Shown: positions 9,372-18,810, counted from the first letter of the stretch. The stretch: DNA of 56,370 nt from Candidatus Latescibacterota bacterium (GCA_022821275.1 JAJEDY010000012.1:1-56370), one strand, 5' to 3'. Translations and numbers: made by a program. The notes: generated by a model not told the origin, from the sequence alone.

Positions 9372-9607
9372 GATAACGACCCAAACGCGAAGAGGGAACG
9401 ATCCCAACTTCCACAAAAAGCGTAAAGTTGAAACTCAGTTCCGAACAGTTTTGCAAATATACCATCTCACATGGGTAAAGTCAATGACGAAAAGGGGGAA
9501 CATTTTTTACACACATGTGAACAATCTTTTTCTCAAACAGCGGAATAAGCGCGTCATGAGAGATGGCACGAAAATTGCCACAATACGGGATAGAGAAAGG
9601 AAAAAAC

Positions 9608-11977
9608 ATGAGAAGACCCGCATTGTGGACTGCGCTGTACTTTGCTTTGGGAATCGGTTTGCACAGATATATTGGGGTGTTTCCATTACCCACCCTGCTC
9701 TGTGCTTTGGTGGTTATCTGTACTTGTGGCACAGGACTGTGGTGGCAATGGAATAAGAGGAACATGAGCATCCTTTTTGCGGGCCTTCTCGTTTTGCTGG
9801 GTGCATTGAGAAGTGCACAGAGTCTGGAACGCGCTGTAGATCACTTTGCCCTGTTCTTACCTGCAGACCGTACACTTGTCGAAGTCGAAGGATTGGTCTC
9901 GTCGGATCCCGAACGCATCGATGGCGACTGTCGCATCGTCTTTGACGTACTTCAACTCATCGTCAAAGACACGGTGCGCGCTGTAAGTGGCAGGGCACTA
10001 ATCAGGTTTAAGGCGGGTACCGCATCGCCCGCCTACAGGGATCGAATGCAACTGCAGATACAGCTTTATCAACCAGGTCCCCCGCGAAATCCGGGCACAT
10101 TTGATTACCGGGATTTTCTGAAACGCAAGGGCATTGATGCCCTCGGCACAGTGCAAAAGCGTTCTCAGATTATTGCACATCGACATGAAAAAGACGATTG
10201 GTGGGCAAAGATCGTATTGCCCGTCAGGAATCTCATTCGCCGGGCAATTGAGCAGAATCTTTCCGGCGGACCCGCTGGCCTCTTAAAAGGGGTGCTCTTG
10301 GGTGCAAAGCATGCTGTGCCCGAAGAAATTAAAACCACATTCGCGCAAACGGGTGTCAATCACGTCTTAGCGGTATCTGGGCTTCACGTGGGATTGATTG
10401 CTGGAACTGTATTTTTTATGCTGAAAATACTGGGGATCGGGCGGGGTATCACTGCCGCATTGACGATCTGCGCGCTGATATTTTACGCGCTGATAACCGG
10501 ATTGCCGCCTTCAGTCGTACGCGCTTCGACGATGGGCTGTGTCGCACTCCTGGGCATAGTGGGACAACGCGATATAGACGGTGGAAACATCCTGGGCATA
10601 GCGGGTTTGGGATTGTTAATCGCCCGACCGCAGGATTTATTCGACGTGGGTTTTCAACTGTCATTTGTAGCCACGGGCGGTATTTTGATTTTTTATCGGC
10701 CATTGCGCGATTTGTTACCGCAAAAAAAGGGATGGTACGACACCTGTGTCGCAGGACCTCTGGCGGTTTCTATCGCCGCTCAGGCAACGACCCTTCCCTT
10801 TATTGTCGCATATTTCGGGCTGGTGTCGGTCATTGGCTTAATTGCAAATTTGATTGTCGTACCTATCATAGGCATTGGCGTTGGACTGGGACTCCTGACC
10901 GTATTGGCTTTCGCCTGTTGGGAACCCCTGGCAACGATATTAAACGCTGCAAATTGGCTGATTTTGAGCGGAGCAATCAAATGTGCAGAACTTATGGCCG
11001 AACCAGAATGGGCTGCCTTTGAAGTTGTGCTTCCCTCCTGGGTTATATTTCCGATTTATCTGGTCCTGATCCCCCTGATTCACCCTACTGCCAGACGACT
11101 CTGGAGTACTTATTGTCTCATAATTGCCCTTATTCTGGCAAATATAGGAATTTGGAAAAATATCTGGCAAACAGAATCAGCCCTTGAAATCTATTTCCTC
11201 GATGTCGGTCAAGGCGATGCGATCTTTTGCAAATATCCAAATGGACGAACGCTCCTGGTCGATGGCGGTATTCGCACGCAATACACCGACATGGGAAAAC
11301 GCGTCATTCTACCATTTCTCAAAAGTCAGCGCATTGACCATATCGATGTCGTAGTCGGGTCTCATCCACATGCCGATCATATTGGTGGCCTGATATCTGT
11401 TTTGGAGCAGGTGTCGGTCAGTCATTATCTCGACGCGGGCCAGCACGTCGATTCTTTTACGGGCAAACAGCTTCAAGAGGTCGTAAAGACAAAAGGCATC
11501 AGATATCAGACAGTAGCTGCGGGAGACAGTCTGGTGGGCATTGGTGGCCTGGTACTACATCCGACCCCGGCTTATGTTTCCGCCTCGGGACCTGCACCCG
11601 ATGGCATGAATAATGGTTCGGTCGTCATTCGAATCGTCCATCAGGGGACATCGATATTATTGACCGGAGATATAGAGCACGAGACAGATGGCGACCTGAT
11701 GCGCTGGGGCCATCGCCTGCGCTCAGACATCCTCAAAGCTGCGCACCACGGCTCGCGCACTTCCTCCACACCCGAATTTCTCGCGGGTGTCACGCCCGGA
11801 ATTGTGGCCATATCGTGTGGAATAAACAACAAGTTCCGACATCCTTCGCCAGAAGTTATACAGCGCCTTCGCGATATGGGGATACAAATTTGGCGAACCG
11901 ATCATTCGGGTGCAATTACAGCGAGGATAGACCGCGGACACATCGATATCGTGCCCTGGATAAAAAATAAGGAATGA
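9608..11977 (+). CDS. comEC: DNA uptake channel ComEC/Rec2
   Basis: A 789-residue competence protein that carries transforming single-stranded DNA across the inner membrane. The order is three N-terminal membrane helices, the OB-like DUF4131 region, the polytopic Competence domain (LAVSGLHVGLIAG ... GLPPSVVRAS) and a C-terminal metallo-beta-lactamase domain with GSHPHADHIGG and AAHHGSRTS. The frame is open further upstream, but AAAGG seven bases before the ATG at 9608 makes that the likely start. It is monocistronic and ends at a hairpin terminator. DprA-like and helix-hairpin-helix (ComEA-like) proteins occur elsewhere in the window but not in an operon with it. Confidence 0.95.
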   Translation: MRRPALWTALYFALGIGLHRYIGVFPLPTLLCALVVICTCGTGLWWQWNKRNMSILFAGLLVLLGALRSAQSLERAVDHFALFLPADRTLVEVEGLVSSDPERIDGDCRIVFDVLQLIVKDTVRAVSGRALIRFKAGTASPAYRDRMQLQIQLYQPGPPRNPGTFDYRDFLKRKGIDALGTVQKRSQIIAHRHEKDDWWAKIVLPVRNLIRRAIEQNLSGGPAGLLKGVLLGAKHAVPEEIKTTFAQTGVNHVLAVSGLHVGLIAGTVFFMLKILGIGRGITAALTICALIFYALITGLPPSVVRASTMGCVALLGIVGQRDIDGGNILGIAGLGLLIARPQDLFDVGFQLSFVATGGILIFYRPLRDLLPQKKGWYDTCVAGPLAVSIAAQATTLPFIVAYFGLVSVIGLIANLIVVPIIGIGVGLGLLTVLAFACWEPLATILNAANWLILSGAIKCAELMAEPEWAAFEVVLPSWVIFPIYLVLIPLIHPTARRLWSTYCLIIALILANIGIWKNIWQTESALEIYFLDVGQGDAIFCKYPNGRTLLVDGGIRTQYTDMGKRVILPFLKSQRIDHIDVVVGSHPHADHIGGLISVLEQVSVSHYLDAGQHVDSFTGKQLQEVVKTKGIRYQTVAAGDSLVGIGGLVLHPTPAYVSASGPAPDGMNNGSVVIRIVHQGTSILLTGDIEHETDGDLMRWGHRLRSDILKAAHHGSRTSSTPEFLAGVTPGIVAISCGINNKFRHPSPEVIQRLRDMGIQIWRTDHSGAITARIDRGHIDIVPWIKNKE

Positions 11978-11990
11978 CGCGATACGTGAG

Positions 11991-12128
11991 TTAATACATA
12001 AAAAAAGCGATCCAGATAGGATCGCTTTTTTTATTATGATGGATGAAGGGTTCTTTCCCATCAGCCTTAGCTGATTGGGGTGCACCAAAATAGGGATGTG
12101 GTTTCTTCAGTTTGTCGGTCGGTACCAT
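11991..12128 (-). CDS. Candidate 45-residue small protein
   Basis: A short minus-strand frame begins at ATG 12126-12128, eight bases after a strong ribosome site (GGGGGAG). It encodes 45 residues starting MVPTDKLKKPHPYFGAPQS, hydrophilic and Lys/Pro-rich, with a hydrophobic end (IWIAFFMY). The last third runs through the comEC terminator hairpin, so a transcript might stop before the stop codon. It lies about 170 bases downstream of a convincing promoter (12305-12333). An overlapping TTG-started 22-codon frame (MAFNGQTMVL..., behind CAGGAGG) ends inside its start. I recognise no family, and expression is unproven. Confidence 0.35.
   Translation of the reverse strand: MVPTDKLKKPHPYFGAPQSAKADGKEPFIHHNKKSDPIWIAFFMY
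12001..12031 (+). terminator. Bidirectional intrinsic terminator after comEC
   Basis: GCGATCC (12007-12013) pairs with GGATCGC (12019-12025) across a 5-base loop. The stem is flanked by A6 on one side and a T run on the other, so it can stop transcription from either direction. It lies 24 bases past the comEC stop codon. Confidence 0.9.
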
Positions 12129-12304
12129 AGTATTATCTCCCCCGGTAATACCATAGTTTGACCGTTAAAGGCCAACCCAAATTCCTCCTGGACCAATTCA
12201 GGGCTGGAAGGTTAGAGCAACCTCCATCCATCTAAAATAAATACACCTATAACCATATTAAAAATATAGAGATAGAGAAAATTTTGCTTTCGGATTACAC
12301 ATAG

Positions 12305-12333
12305 AATATATATAGTGAAAGTCCGCTCGTCAA
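12305..12333 (-). promoter_or_regulatory. Putative sigma-70 promoter, minus strand
   Basis: Reading the minus strand, TTGACG (12333-12328) is separated by exactly 17 bases from TATATT (12310-12305), giving 5/6 matches at both hexamers. It lies in the 435-base AT-rich gap between comEC and accA, downstream of accA, and points toward the small frame at 12128-11991. Apart from this unit I see nothing else coding in 12033-12467. Confidence 0.55.
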
Positions 12334-12467
12334 CTACTAAATTGACCTTTAATGTCGGTTTTTTTTCAGTGATTGAAATAAGGTCTTGAAACTTAAGAAC
12401 ATCGCTATAAAAAAATTTTTTGCAGGTTTTTTTAGCACGGATATTCGGACCGAAAGTACGGATCCCA

Positions 12468-13436
12468 CTATTTATGAGATTCTTCCCAAATCCCCATTCG
12501 ATTGAACTTTTCAACCCGCAATTTGGGAAGATTTTCAGTGGGTATTTTAACAATCTCTGCAAGTGCGTCCGAAATGGCTTTTCTGAGATTTTGTGCGGCC
12601 AGTTCAAAGTTGCGATGCGCCCCCCCATAAGGCTCTGGCACAATGCTATCAATGACACCGAGGTCCAGGAGATCTTCAGCCGAAATTCTCATGGCTTCTG
12701 CGGCTTCTGTGCGCTTGTCGCGGTTGCGCCAGAGAATAAGCGAACAGGATTCGGGATTGATCACGGAATACCAGGCATTTTCGAGCATGAGAATTTGGTC
12801 GCCTACCCCAATGCCCAGTGCCCCTCCGCTCGCACCTTCACCGATGATAGCTACGACAATGGGAACGGGTAGCCGTGCCATCTCAAAAAGGTTGCGAGCA
12901 ATGGCTTCTGATATGCTTCGCTGTTCCGAGGCCAGACCTGGAAACGCACCCGGCGTATCGACCATACAAAGCACGGGCCGACCAAATTTGGCAGCCAACT
13001 GCATCAACCTCAAAGCTTTGCGATATCCCTCCGGATGTGGAAGGCCAAAATTGCGCTTGAGGTTCTCTTTGGTATTGCGCCCTTTTTGTTGTCCGATCAC
13101 GACGATGGGCTGGTCTTCAAAATACGCCAATCCCCCGATAATGGCCTGATCATTTCCACTACAGCGATCGCCGTGCAATTCGATAAAATCAGAAGTTATA
13201 CGGTCGATATAGTCCAGCGAATACGGTCGCTGAGGGTGGCGCGATAGCTGGTATTTTTGCCACCGCGTGAGATTGCGAAAAATCTCGCGTTCGAGTTTCT
13301 CGTGGCGTTTCTCGAGAACTTCAATAGCGTCAGTCACATCCAGACCTTCCGCTTTGGCCCGTTCCCGAAGCGCGGCGATTTTCTCCTCCAACTCGGCCAG
13401 TGGCTGTTCAAAATCGAGATAAGATCGGTCGCTCAT
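12468..13436 (-). CDS. accA: Acetyl-CoA carboxylase carboxyltransferase alpha
   Basis: A 322-residue AccA, the normal length. It forms the carboxyltransferase with AccD, moving the carboxyl group from biotin to acetyl-CoA to give malonyl-CoA for fatty-acid synthesis. It starts with the family's Leu/Glu helix (YLDFEQPLAELEEKI). The crotonase-like core includes GGLAYFEDQPIVVIGQQKGR, the CoA-binding MVDTPGAFPG and the oxyanion region GEGASGGALGIGVGD. It is the last gene of the cimA-alaC-argJ-aspC-accA run, 13 bases after its neighbour. accD is not adjacent. Confidence 0.97.
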   Translation of the reverse strand: MSDRSYLDFEQPLAELEEKIAALRERAKAEGLDVTDAIEVLEKRHEKLEREIFRNLTRWQKYQLSRHPQRPYSLDYIDRITSDFIELHGDRCSGNDQAIIGGLAYFEDQPIVVIGQQKGRNTKENLKRNFGLPHPEGYRKALRLMQLAAKFGRPVLCMVDTPGAFPGLASEQRSISEAIARNLFEMARLPVPIVVAIIGEGASGGALGIGVGDQILMLENAWYSVINPESCSLILWRNRDKRTEAAEAMRISAEDLLDLGVIDSIVPEPYGGAHRNFELAAQNLRKAISDALAEIVKIPTENLPKLRVEKFNRMGIWEESHK

Positions 13437-13449
13437 GAATGATCGTCCT

Positions 13450-14655
13450 TTATAAAAGTGCGGTCAACGCCGCTTCAATGCGGTCCATGCCCCGGGTGAT
13501 TTGCTCGGGTGACGCGGCATAGGAAAACCGCAGATATCCCGGCGCTCCAAAACCCGTGCCGGGAACGCAGGCAACACGCGCTTCTTCGAGCAGGAAATTG
13601 CAAAGCGCAACATCGCTGTCAATATGCCCGCATGATGACGACTTGCCAATATATTCAGAGATATCGGGAAAGACATAAAACGCGCCCCGGGGCATATTGC
13701 AAGACACGCCCGGCATCTGATTGAGACGAGAAACGATTTGATTGCGTCGTTTGACATAAGCACGCCGCATCACTTCGACACAATCTTGAGGACCTGTAAG
13801 AGCTTCCAACGCGGCGTATTGAGAAATCGAACACGTATTTGTAGTTTCCTGGGTCTGAACTTTGATCATCAGATCAATCAAATTCTGAGGCCCTGCGCCG
13901 TACCCGACGCGCCAACCCGTCATCGCATAGGTTTTTGATACGCCATTGACCGTCAGCGTTTTATCTGCCAATCCCGGCAACAAAGCCGCGATAGACACAT
14001 GCTCGGCATCTTCGTAGAGAAGCTTCTCGTAGATTTCATCGGCAATCACATAAATATTAGCACCCGCAATCACATCGGCCAGCGCATTCAGACTTTCACG
14101 GGTATAAACACTACCCGTCGGATTGCAGGGACTATTTAAGAGAACAAATTTTGTTCTTGGGGTAATGGCATCTTGAAGTTGCTTCGCCGTCATGCAAAAA
14201 TCCGAGTCTTGCGTAGTCGGCACAATAATCGGATTGCCTCCCATTAAGCGCACCTGATCGGCATAGCTCGTCCAATAAGGAGCGGGAATAATGGCTTCGT
14301 CCCCTTCCTCTATCAAAACGATAATGGCATCAAAAATCGTTTGTTTTGCCCCACACGTCACAATAATTTGTGAGGGAGCATAATGCAAATTATTGTCGCG
14401 CTCAAATTTGTCACAGATCGCGTCTTTGAGTTCTGGAATACCCGACGCGGGATTGGTATATCGCGTATGACCCGCATTAATAGCGCGAATCGCAGCATCG
14501 CGTATATGTTCAGGGGTCTCAAAATCGGGTTCCCCTGCAACGAGAGAAATGAGATCAACGCCCTGTCGTTTCAGTTCTCCTGCCCTGGCAAAAGCCGAAA
14601 CCGTCGCAGAAGCCTGGATATTGAGAACGCGCTGTGTAAAAGGAGATTTGGGCAT
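13450..14655 (-). CDS. Aspartate-type aminotransferase, class I PLP
   Basis: A 401-residue fold-type I aminotransferase of the aspartate aminotransferase Ib group (AspC/AatA-like). The PLP lysine is Lys241 in VNGVSKTYAMTGWRVGY. NSPCNPTGSVYT, the Asp in IADEIYE and the C-terminal Arg region RFSYAASPEQI are all present. It probably transfers amino groups between glutamate and oxaloacetate; prephenate activity, seen in some relatives, cannot be excluded. It lies 6 bases downstream of argJ, in the amino-acid operon. Confidence 0.9.
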   Translation of the reverse strand: MPKSPFTQRVLNIQASATVSAFARAGELKRQGVDLISLVAGEPDFETPEHIRDAAIRAINAGHTRYTNPASGIPELKDAICDKFERDNNLHYAPSQIIVTCGAKQTIFDAIIVLIEEGDEAIIPAPYWTSYADQVRLMGGNPIIVPTTQDSDFCMTAKQLQDAITPRTKFVLLNSPCNPTGSVYTRESLNALADVIAGANIYVIADEIYEKLLYEDAEHVSIAALLPGLADKTLTVNGVSKTYAMTGWRVGYGAGPQNLIDLMIKVQTQETTNTCSISQYAALEALTGPQDCVEVMRRAYVKRRNQIVSRLNQMPGVSCNMPRGAFYVFPDISEYIGKSSSCGHIDSDVALCNFLLEEARVACVPGTGFGAPGYLRFSYAASPEQITRGMDRIEAALTALL

Positions 14656-14661
14656 GTGAAG

Positions 14662-15876
14662 TTATGTCGTGTACTCCGCATTTATGCGGACGTAGTCGTA
14701 AGTCAGATCACACGTATAAATAGTAGCCGATGCCTCGCCGATGTTCAAATTGATGTCAATATCTATATCGGAAGCACCCAGGGCTTCGATAGCGCAATCC
14801 TGGTCAAAAGGCAGACCACTACCATTATTATAAATGGGAATACCGGCCATTGAAACGGCCGTGTGGTCGGGATCCATAGCCACGCCGGCATAACCCACCG
14901 CACACAAAATTCGCCCCCAGTTGGGATCGCGCCCAAAAACGGCGGTCTTGACCAAATTCGAGTTGGCGACAGACAGCCCCACAGTGCGTGCATCAGCCGC
15001 AGTAGCTGCACCATCAACGCGAACGGTGATAAGTTTGGTCGCCCCCTCGCCATCGCGTGCAATTTGTTTGGCCAGACTAATACAGACACCATTGAGCGCA
15101 GCCTGGAAAGCACGGAGGCCTTCGCCTGTGAGCTCGCGCTTGCTCGCCGCGCCATTTGCCAGAGCCAGAACCGTATCATTGGTACTCATATCGCCGTCAA
15201 CGGTAATGCAATTAAAAGACTGTGTAACAGCCTCACAAAGCGCGTCCTGGAGTACCCCCGGGGAAAGGACTGCATCTGTAAGCACAAAAGCGAGCATAGT
15301 CGCCATATTTGGCGCAATCATACCCGCGCCCTTAGCGATCCCGGCAATGGTAATTTCACAACCATCTATTTCACACCGCACAGATGCTTTTTTAGGCACA
15401 GTATCAGTCGTCATAATCGCCTCTGAAGCATCATCCCATCCACTGACATCGAGTTGCGGAATAATATTTCGGATACCCGCTTCAAGGCATTCCATCGGAA
15501 GCGGCACACCGATGACCCCCGTCGAATTGACGAGCGCGTCTTCTGGTGCAATATCCAATCCACACCCCACCCATTGCGCCATCTGGCGCGCATCGGCCAT
15601 GCCCTGATCTCCGGTACACGCATTGGCATTCTTGCTATTGACCACAACGGCTCGCGCCCGTCCATTTCGCAAATGTTCCCGATTGAGATGCACGGGTGCT
15701 GCACACACGCGATTTGTCGTAAACATCCCCGCCGCCGAAGCCGCTCGATCAGACACAATAAGCGCGAGGTCTTTCTCATCCCCATCTTTGAGACCGCAAT
15801 GAAGCCCCGCGGCCACATAACCTTTTGGGGGATAGATAGTTTTTTCATTAATCGCCACAATAAACCTTCTTTCCAT
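14662..15876 (-). CDS. argJ: Ornithine acetyltransferase / NAG synthase
   Basis: A 404-residue ArgJ that recycles the acetyl group from N-acetylornithine to glutamate in arginine synthesis. The self-cleavage site is present: KGAGMIAPNMATML with Thr193 as the N-terminal nucleophile of the beta chain. TGDQG and the C-terminal GRDPNWGRILCAVGYAG motif also match. Its ATG overlaps the stop of the upstream aminotransferase by one base (TAATG), so the two are coupled. No other arg genes are in the window. Whether it is bifunctional cannot be decided by eye. Confidence 0.95.
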   Translation of the reverse strand: MERRFIVAINEKTIYPPKGYVAAGLHCGLKDGDEKDLALIVSDRAASAAGMFTTNRVCAAPVHLNREHLRNGRARAVVVNSKNANACTGDQGMADARQMAQWVGCGLDIAPEDALVNSTGVIGVPLPMECLEAGIRNIIPQLDVSGWDDASEAIMTTDTVPKKASVRCEIDGCEITIAGIAKGAGMIAPNMATMLAFVLTDAVLSPGVLQDALCEAVTQSFNCITVDGDMSTNDTVLALANGAASKRELTGEGLRAFQAALNGVCISLAKQIARDGEGATKLITVRVDGAATAADARTVGLSVANSNLVKTAVFGRDPNWGRILCAVGYAGVAMDPDHTAVSMAGIPIYNNGSGLPFDQDCAIEALGASDIDIDINLNIGEASATIYTCDLTYDYVRINAEYTT

Positions 15877-17048
15877 TAGAAAAGCGCGCGTTTGACATTG
15901 CGAACAGCCTGGCGGATTCGGTGTTCATTTTCGACCAGTGAAATGCGTACATATCCCTCGCCCATATCGCCAAAACCAATACCGGGAGAAACCGCCAACT
16001 CGGCCTCTTCCATGAGCTTGAGGGAAAAATTCATAGAACCGAGATACCGATACTTTTCTGGAATAGGCGCCCAAACAAACATCGACGCTCTGGGCTTGTT
16101 TACGGGCCACCCAATGCGATTGAGCCCATCTACCAGCGTATCCCTCCGGCTCTGGTACATAGCGGCCGATTCCCGCACGCAGTCTTGTGGGCCGTCAAGC
16201 GCGGAAATTGCAGCGACCTGTATGGGGGTAAAAACGCCGTAGTCGTAGTAATTCTTGATCACGGAAAGCGCTTTAATCACATCTGGATTTCCAAGGCAAA
16301 ACCCGACGCGCCAACCAGCCATATTGTAGGACTTGGACATCGTATAAAATTCGACCCCCACCTCTTTTGCACCTTTAACCTGTAAAAGACTGGGCACGCA
16401 GGTATCGTCAAACGCGATATCCGAATAAGCCATATCGTGAATAACAATGATATTTTGGCGGCGAGCAAAAGCCACGATCTCCTCAAAAAAAGAAATATCG
16501 ACAGTAGCTGTGGTGGGATTGTGAGGAAAATTGAAAATCATCACTTTGGGTTTGGGCCACAGTTCCCGCGGAATCATTTGCAGATCTGGCACAAATTCTT
16601 TTTCCGGACGCAATGGCATGCTGAAGACATTGCCATTGGCAATCGCAACGCCATAGAGATGCAGGGGATACGCCGGATTTGGCACAATGGCGAGATCGCC
16701 TGGATCGAGAAGCGCGAGGCAAATATGCGCCAATCCCTCTTTCGAGCCAATCGTGACAATCGCTTCAGTCTCCGGATCGAGATCAACGTCAAAACGGCGT
16801 TTGTAATGGCGACAAATCGCCCGCCTCAACGCCGGAAGGCCCGCCGATGGCGAATACCCATGCGTCTTGGGGTCGCGGACAACTTCGGTAAGTTTGTCAA
16901 TAATGTGCGGAGGTGTCGGCTGATCGGGATTGCCCATACCCAGATCGATAATATCGACACCCTTGCGCCGCAGGTCCATTTTGCGGGCATTGACCTCGTG
17001 AAAAACATAGGGCGGCAAGCGTTCAATGCGGCGAGAATTGATTTGCAT
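15876..17048 (-). CDS. AlaC / LL-DAP-aminotransferase-like enzyme
   Basis: A 390-residue class I aminotransferase. The PLP lysine is Lys239 (YTMSKSYNMAGWRVGF), with NFPHNPTTATV and HDMAYSDIAFD around the cofactor. The sequence pattern (ERLPPYVF, DLGMGNPDQPTP, GSKEGLAHICLAL) matches the group containing AlaC glutamate-pyruvate aminotransferase and LL-diaminopimelate aminotransferases. The position between cimA and argJ makes alanine or branched-chain keto-acid amination plausible. It lies 20 bases downstream of cimA and is coupled to argJ. Confidence 0.87.
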   Translation of the reverse strand: MQINSRRIERLPPYVFHEVNARKMDLRRKGVDIIDLGMGNPDQPTPPHIIDKLTEVVRDPKTHGYSPSAGLPALRRAICRHYKRRFDVDLDPETEAIVTIGSKEGLAHICLALLDPGDLAIVPNPAYPLHLYGVAIANGNVFSMPLRPEKEFVPDLQMIPRELWPKPKVMIFNFPHNPTTATVDISFFEEIVAFARRQNIIVIHDMAYSDIAFDDTCVPSLLQVKGAKEVGVEFYTMSKSYNMAGWRVGFCLGNPDVIKALSVIKNYYDYGVFTPIQVAAISALDGPQDCVRESAAMYQSRRDTLVDGLNRIGWPVNKPRASMFVWAPIPEKYRYLGSMNFSLKLMEEAELAVSPGIGFGDMGEGYVRISLVENEHRIRQAVRNVKRALF

Positions 17049-17068
17049 ACAATACTCTTTGAAAAGGA

Positions 17069-18649
17069 TTAGTCAACGACGATAACGCCGTCGAGCAGCA
17101 ACTTATAGATCAAACTATCGACCAGTGCTGTCCAACTGGCTTCGATGATATTTTCGGATACACCCACAGTATTCCACACGCGCCGCCGGTCAGAAGACTC
17201 GATCAGCACCCTTATTTTGGCTGCTGTGCCTTCGGCACTGGATAACACGCGCACTTTGTAGTCTTCAAGGCGCACGTCTTTAAGCGTGGGATACACGCCT
17301 TCAAGTGCCCGACGCAAAGCCGAGTCAAGGGCATTGACGGGACCATTGCCTTCGCCAACCGTGTGGTAGATCTGTCCTTCGATATCTATTTTCACAATGG
17401 CTTCTACTTCAGAGCCTGCAGCACTTTTGCGATTGATCGTCCTGTAATTTATGAGCTTGAACGGCTTGCGAATACTACCCAATATCTGACGGGCGATAAT
17501 TTCAAACGACGCTTCGGCGGCTTCAAAAACATAGCCCTCGTGTTCGAGTTGCTTAATTTTTTGCAGCAATTTTTGAACCGTTGGATGGCGCTTGTCCAAC
17601 CCCGGAATCAAATGGTGCAATTTGGCGGCAACAGCCCCGCCGCCCGATTGTTCTGAAAGCAGAAAACGGCGCTGATTGCCCACAGATTCTGCATCGCAGT
17701 GTTCATACGCGACGGGTTGTTTGAGCATCGCATCTACGTGAACACCCGCTTTATGCGCAAAAGCACTCTCGCCCACATAAGGTTGGCGGTGGTCGTGATA
17801 GACATTGGCTATTTCGCTGACAAAGCGCGATAATTCCATCAGTCTTTTGAGATTTGTCGCGCCAATAGCTGTCTTCCCCAACTTAAATTCAATATTTGGA
17901 ATCACCGAACACAGATTGGCATTGCCACAGCGTTCCCCATATCCATTGATAGTCCCCTGCACATGTGTGGCACCCATTTCGAGTGCGACAATGCTATTGG
18001 CCACAGCCATACCCGCGTCATTGTGCGTGTGAATGCCCAAAGGCACATCGAGCCTGGGGTGAATAGCACTGATAATCTCCTGTACCTGATACGGCATTGC
18101 GCCGCCATTGGTATCGCACAAAACGAGTACCTCTGCCCCGCCTTCTTGCGCGGCCAACAGTGTTTCCAGTGCATATTCGGGATCGGCTTTGTAACCGTCA
18201 AAAAAGTGCTCGGCATCGTAAATAACTTCTCGCCCGTTTTCCCTGAGCCAGGCGCAAGAATCCCTGATAATTTGCAAATTCTCTTCCAGTGTCGCCCGCA
18301 ACACATCTGTCACGTGAAGCGTCCAGCTTTTCCCGAAGAGCGTGATGACCTCTGTTCCCGCCTTGAGCAAAGTGGTGAGAGTGGGATCGTCTTCGGGTGG
18401 ATTTTCAACCCTGCAGGTACTGCCAAAAGCGACAATTTTGGTATTTTGAAAATCGAGATCGCGCACGCGGTCAAAAAATTCGAGATCCTTGGGATTCGTC
18501 GGATTGGGCCAACCGCCTTCGACATAGTGAATGCCCATCGCATCGAGATGCTGTGCAATCATGGTTTTATCTTCAGCCGAAAACGAAATACCCTCGGCCT
18601 GCGCGCCGTCTCGAAGGGTCGAATCGTAGATTTGTACAAGTTCAGACAT
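17069..18649 (-). CDS. cimA: (R)-citramalate synthase
   Basis: A 526-residue DRE-TIM metallolyase with a C-terminal LeuA-type regulatory domain. It condenses pyruvate and acetyl-CoA to citramalate, the threonine-independent entry to isoleucine. The N-terminus (IYDSTLRDGAQAEGISFS, EGGWPNPTNP) is typical of the CimA branch rather than LeuA, and the metal-binding GIHTHNDAGMAVAN is intact. The regulatory domain (about 400-526) suggests isoleucine feedback. A good ribosome site (AGAGG) precedes the ATG. A structured leader lies just upstream, after the leuD terminator. Confidence 0.95.
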   Translation of the reverse strand: MSELVQIYDSTLRDGAQAEGISFSAEDKTMIAQHLDAMGIHYVEGGWPNPTNPKDLEFFDRVRDLDFQNTKIVAFGSTCRVENPPEDDPTLTTLLKAGTEVITLFGKSWTLHVTDVLRATLEENLQIIRDSCAWLRENGREVIYDAEHFFDGYKADPEYALETLLAAQEGGAEVLVLCDTNGGAMPYQVQEIISAIHPRLDVPLGIHTHNDAGMAVANSIVALEMGATHVQGTINGYGERCGNANLCSVIPNIEFKLGKTAIGATNLKRLMELSRFVSEIANVYHDHRQPYVGESAFAHKAGVHVDAMLKQPVAYEHCDAESVGNQRRFLLSEQSGGGAVAAKLHHLIPGLDKRHPTVQKLLQKIKQLEHEGYVFEAAEASFEIIARQILGSIRKPFKLINYRTINRKSAAGSEVEAIVKIDIEGQIYHTVGEGNGPVNALDSALRRALEGVYPTLKDVRLEDYKVRVLSSAEGTAAKIRVLIESSDRRRVWNTVGVSENIIEASWTALVDSLIYKLLLDGVIVVD

Positions 18650-18660
18650 GTGATTTCCTC

Positions 18661-18739
18661 TGGTTTGGGGTTAAAAAAGAGCGGCCATGCAAAACGATCC
18701 AACTCCCAAACCAATGGCCTCCGGGCAACGAATGCCCGG
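18661..18739 (-). promoter_or_regulatory. Structured leader of cimA, candidate attenuator
   Basis: On the minus strand three elements lie between the leuD terminator and cimA. The first is a perfect hairpin CCGGGCA-5-TGCCCGG (18739-18721). The second is GGCCAT (18719-18714) pairing with ATGGCC (18688-18683), followed four bases later by T6 (18678-18673), a weak terminator. The third is TGGTTTGGG (18713-18705), which can instead pair perfectly with CCCAAACCA (18669-18661), abutting the cimA ribosome site. The second and third interlock and so should exclude each other. A 34-codon frame (start 18773-18775) spans the region. The mechanism is inferred. Confidence 0.45.
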
Positions 18740-18785
18740 ATAATATCTCCTGCCTGTTCGCATATGAGAATGCATAATAACTCGC

Positions 18786-18810
18786 AAAAAAGCCCGCGAG
18801 AAGCGGGCGT
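18786..18810 (-). terminator. Terminator after leuD
   Basis: On the minus strand GCCCGC (18808-18803), a 5-base loop and GCGGGC (18797-18792) are followed by six T (18791-18786). It begins 11 bases past the leuD stop and separates the leu genes from the cimA leader. Confidence 0.88.

Noticed and set aside
9512-9519. CACATGTG palindrome between truA and comEC
   Set aside because: Only 8 bases, with no second half-site pair or consistent promoter around it; likely chance.
12212-12658. 148-codon minus-strand frame partly in the gap after accA
   Set aside because: Its first third lies out of frame within accA, and it ends in AT-rich sequence without family resemblance.
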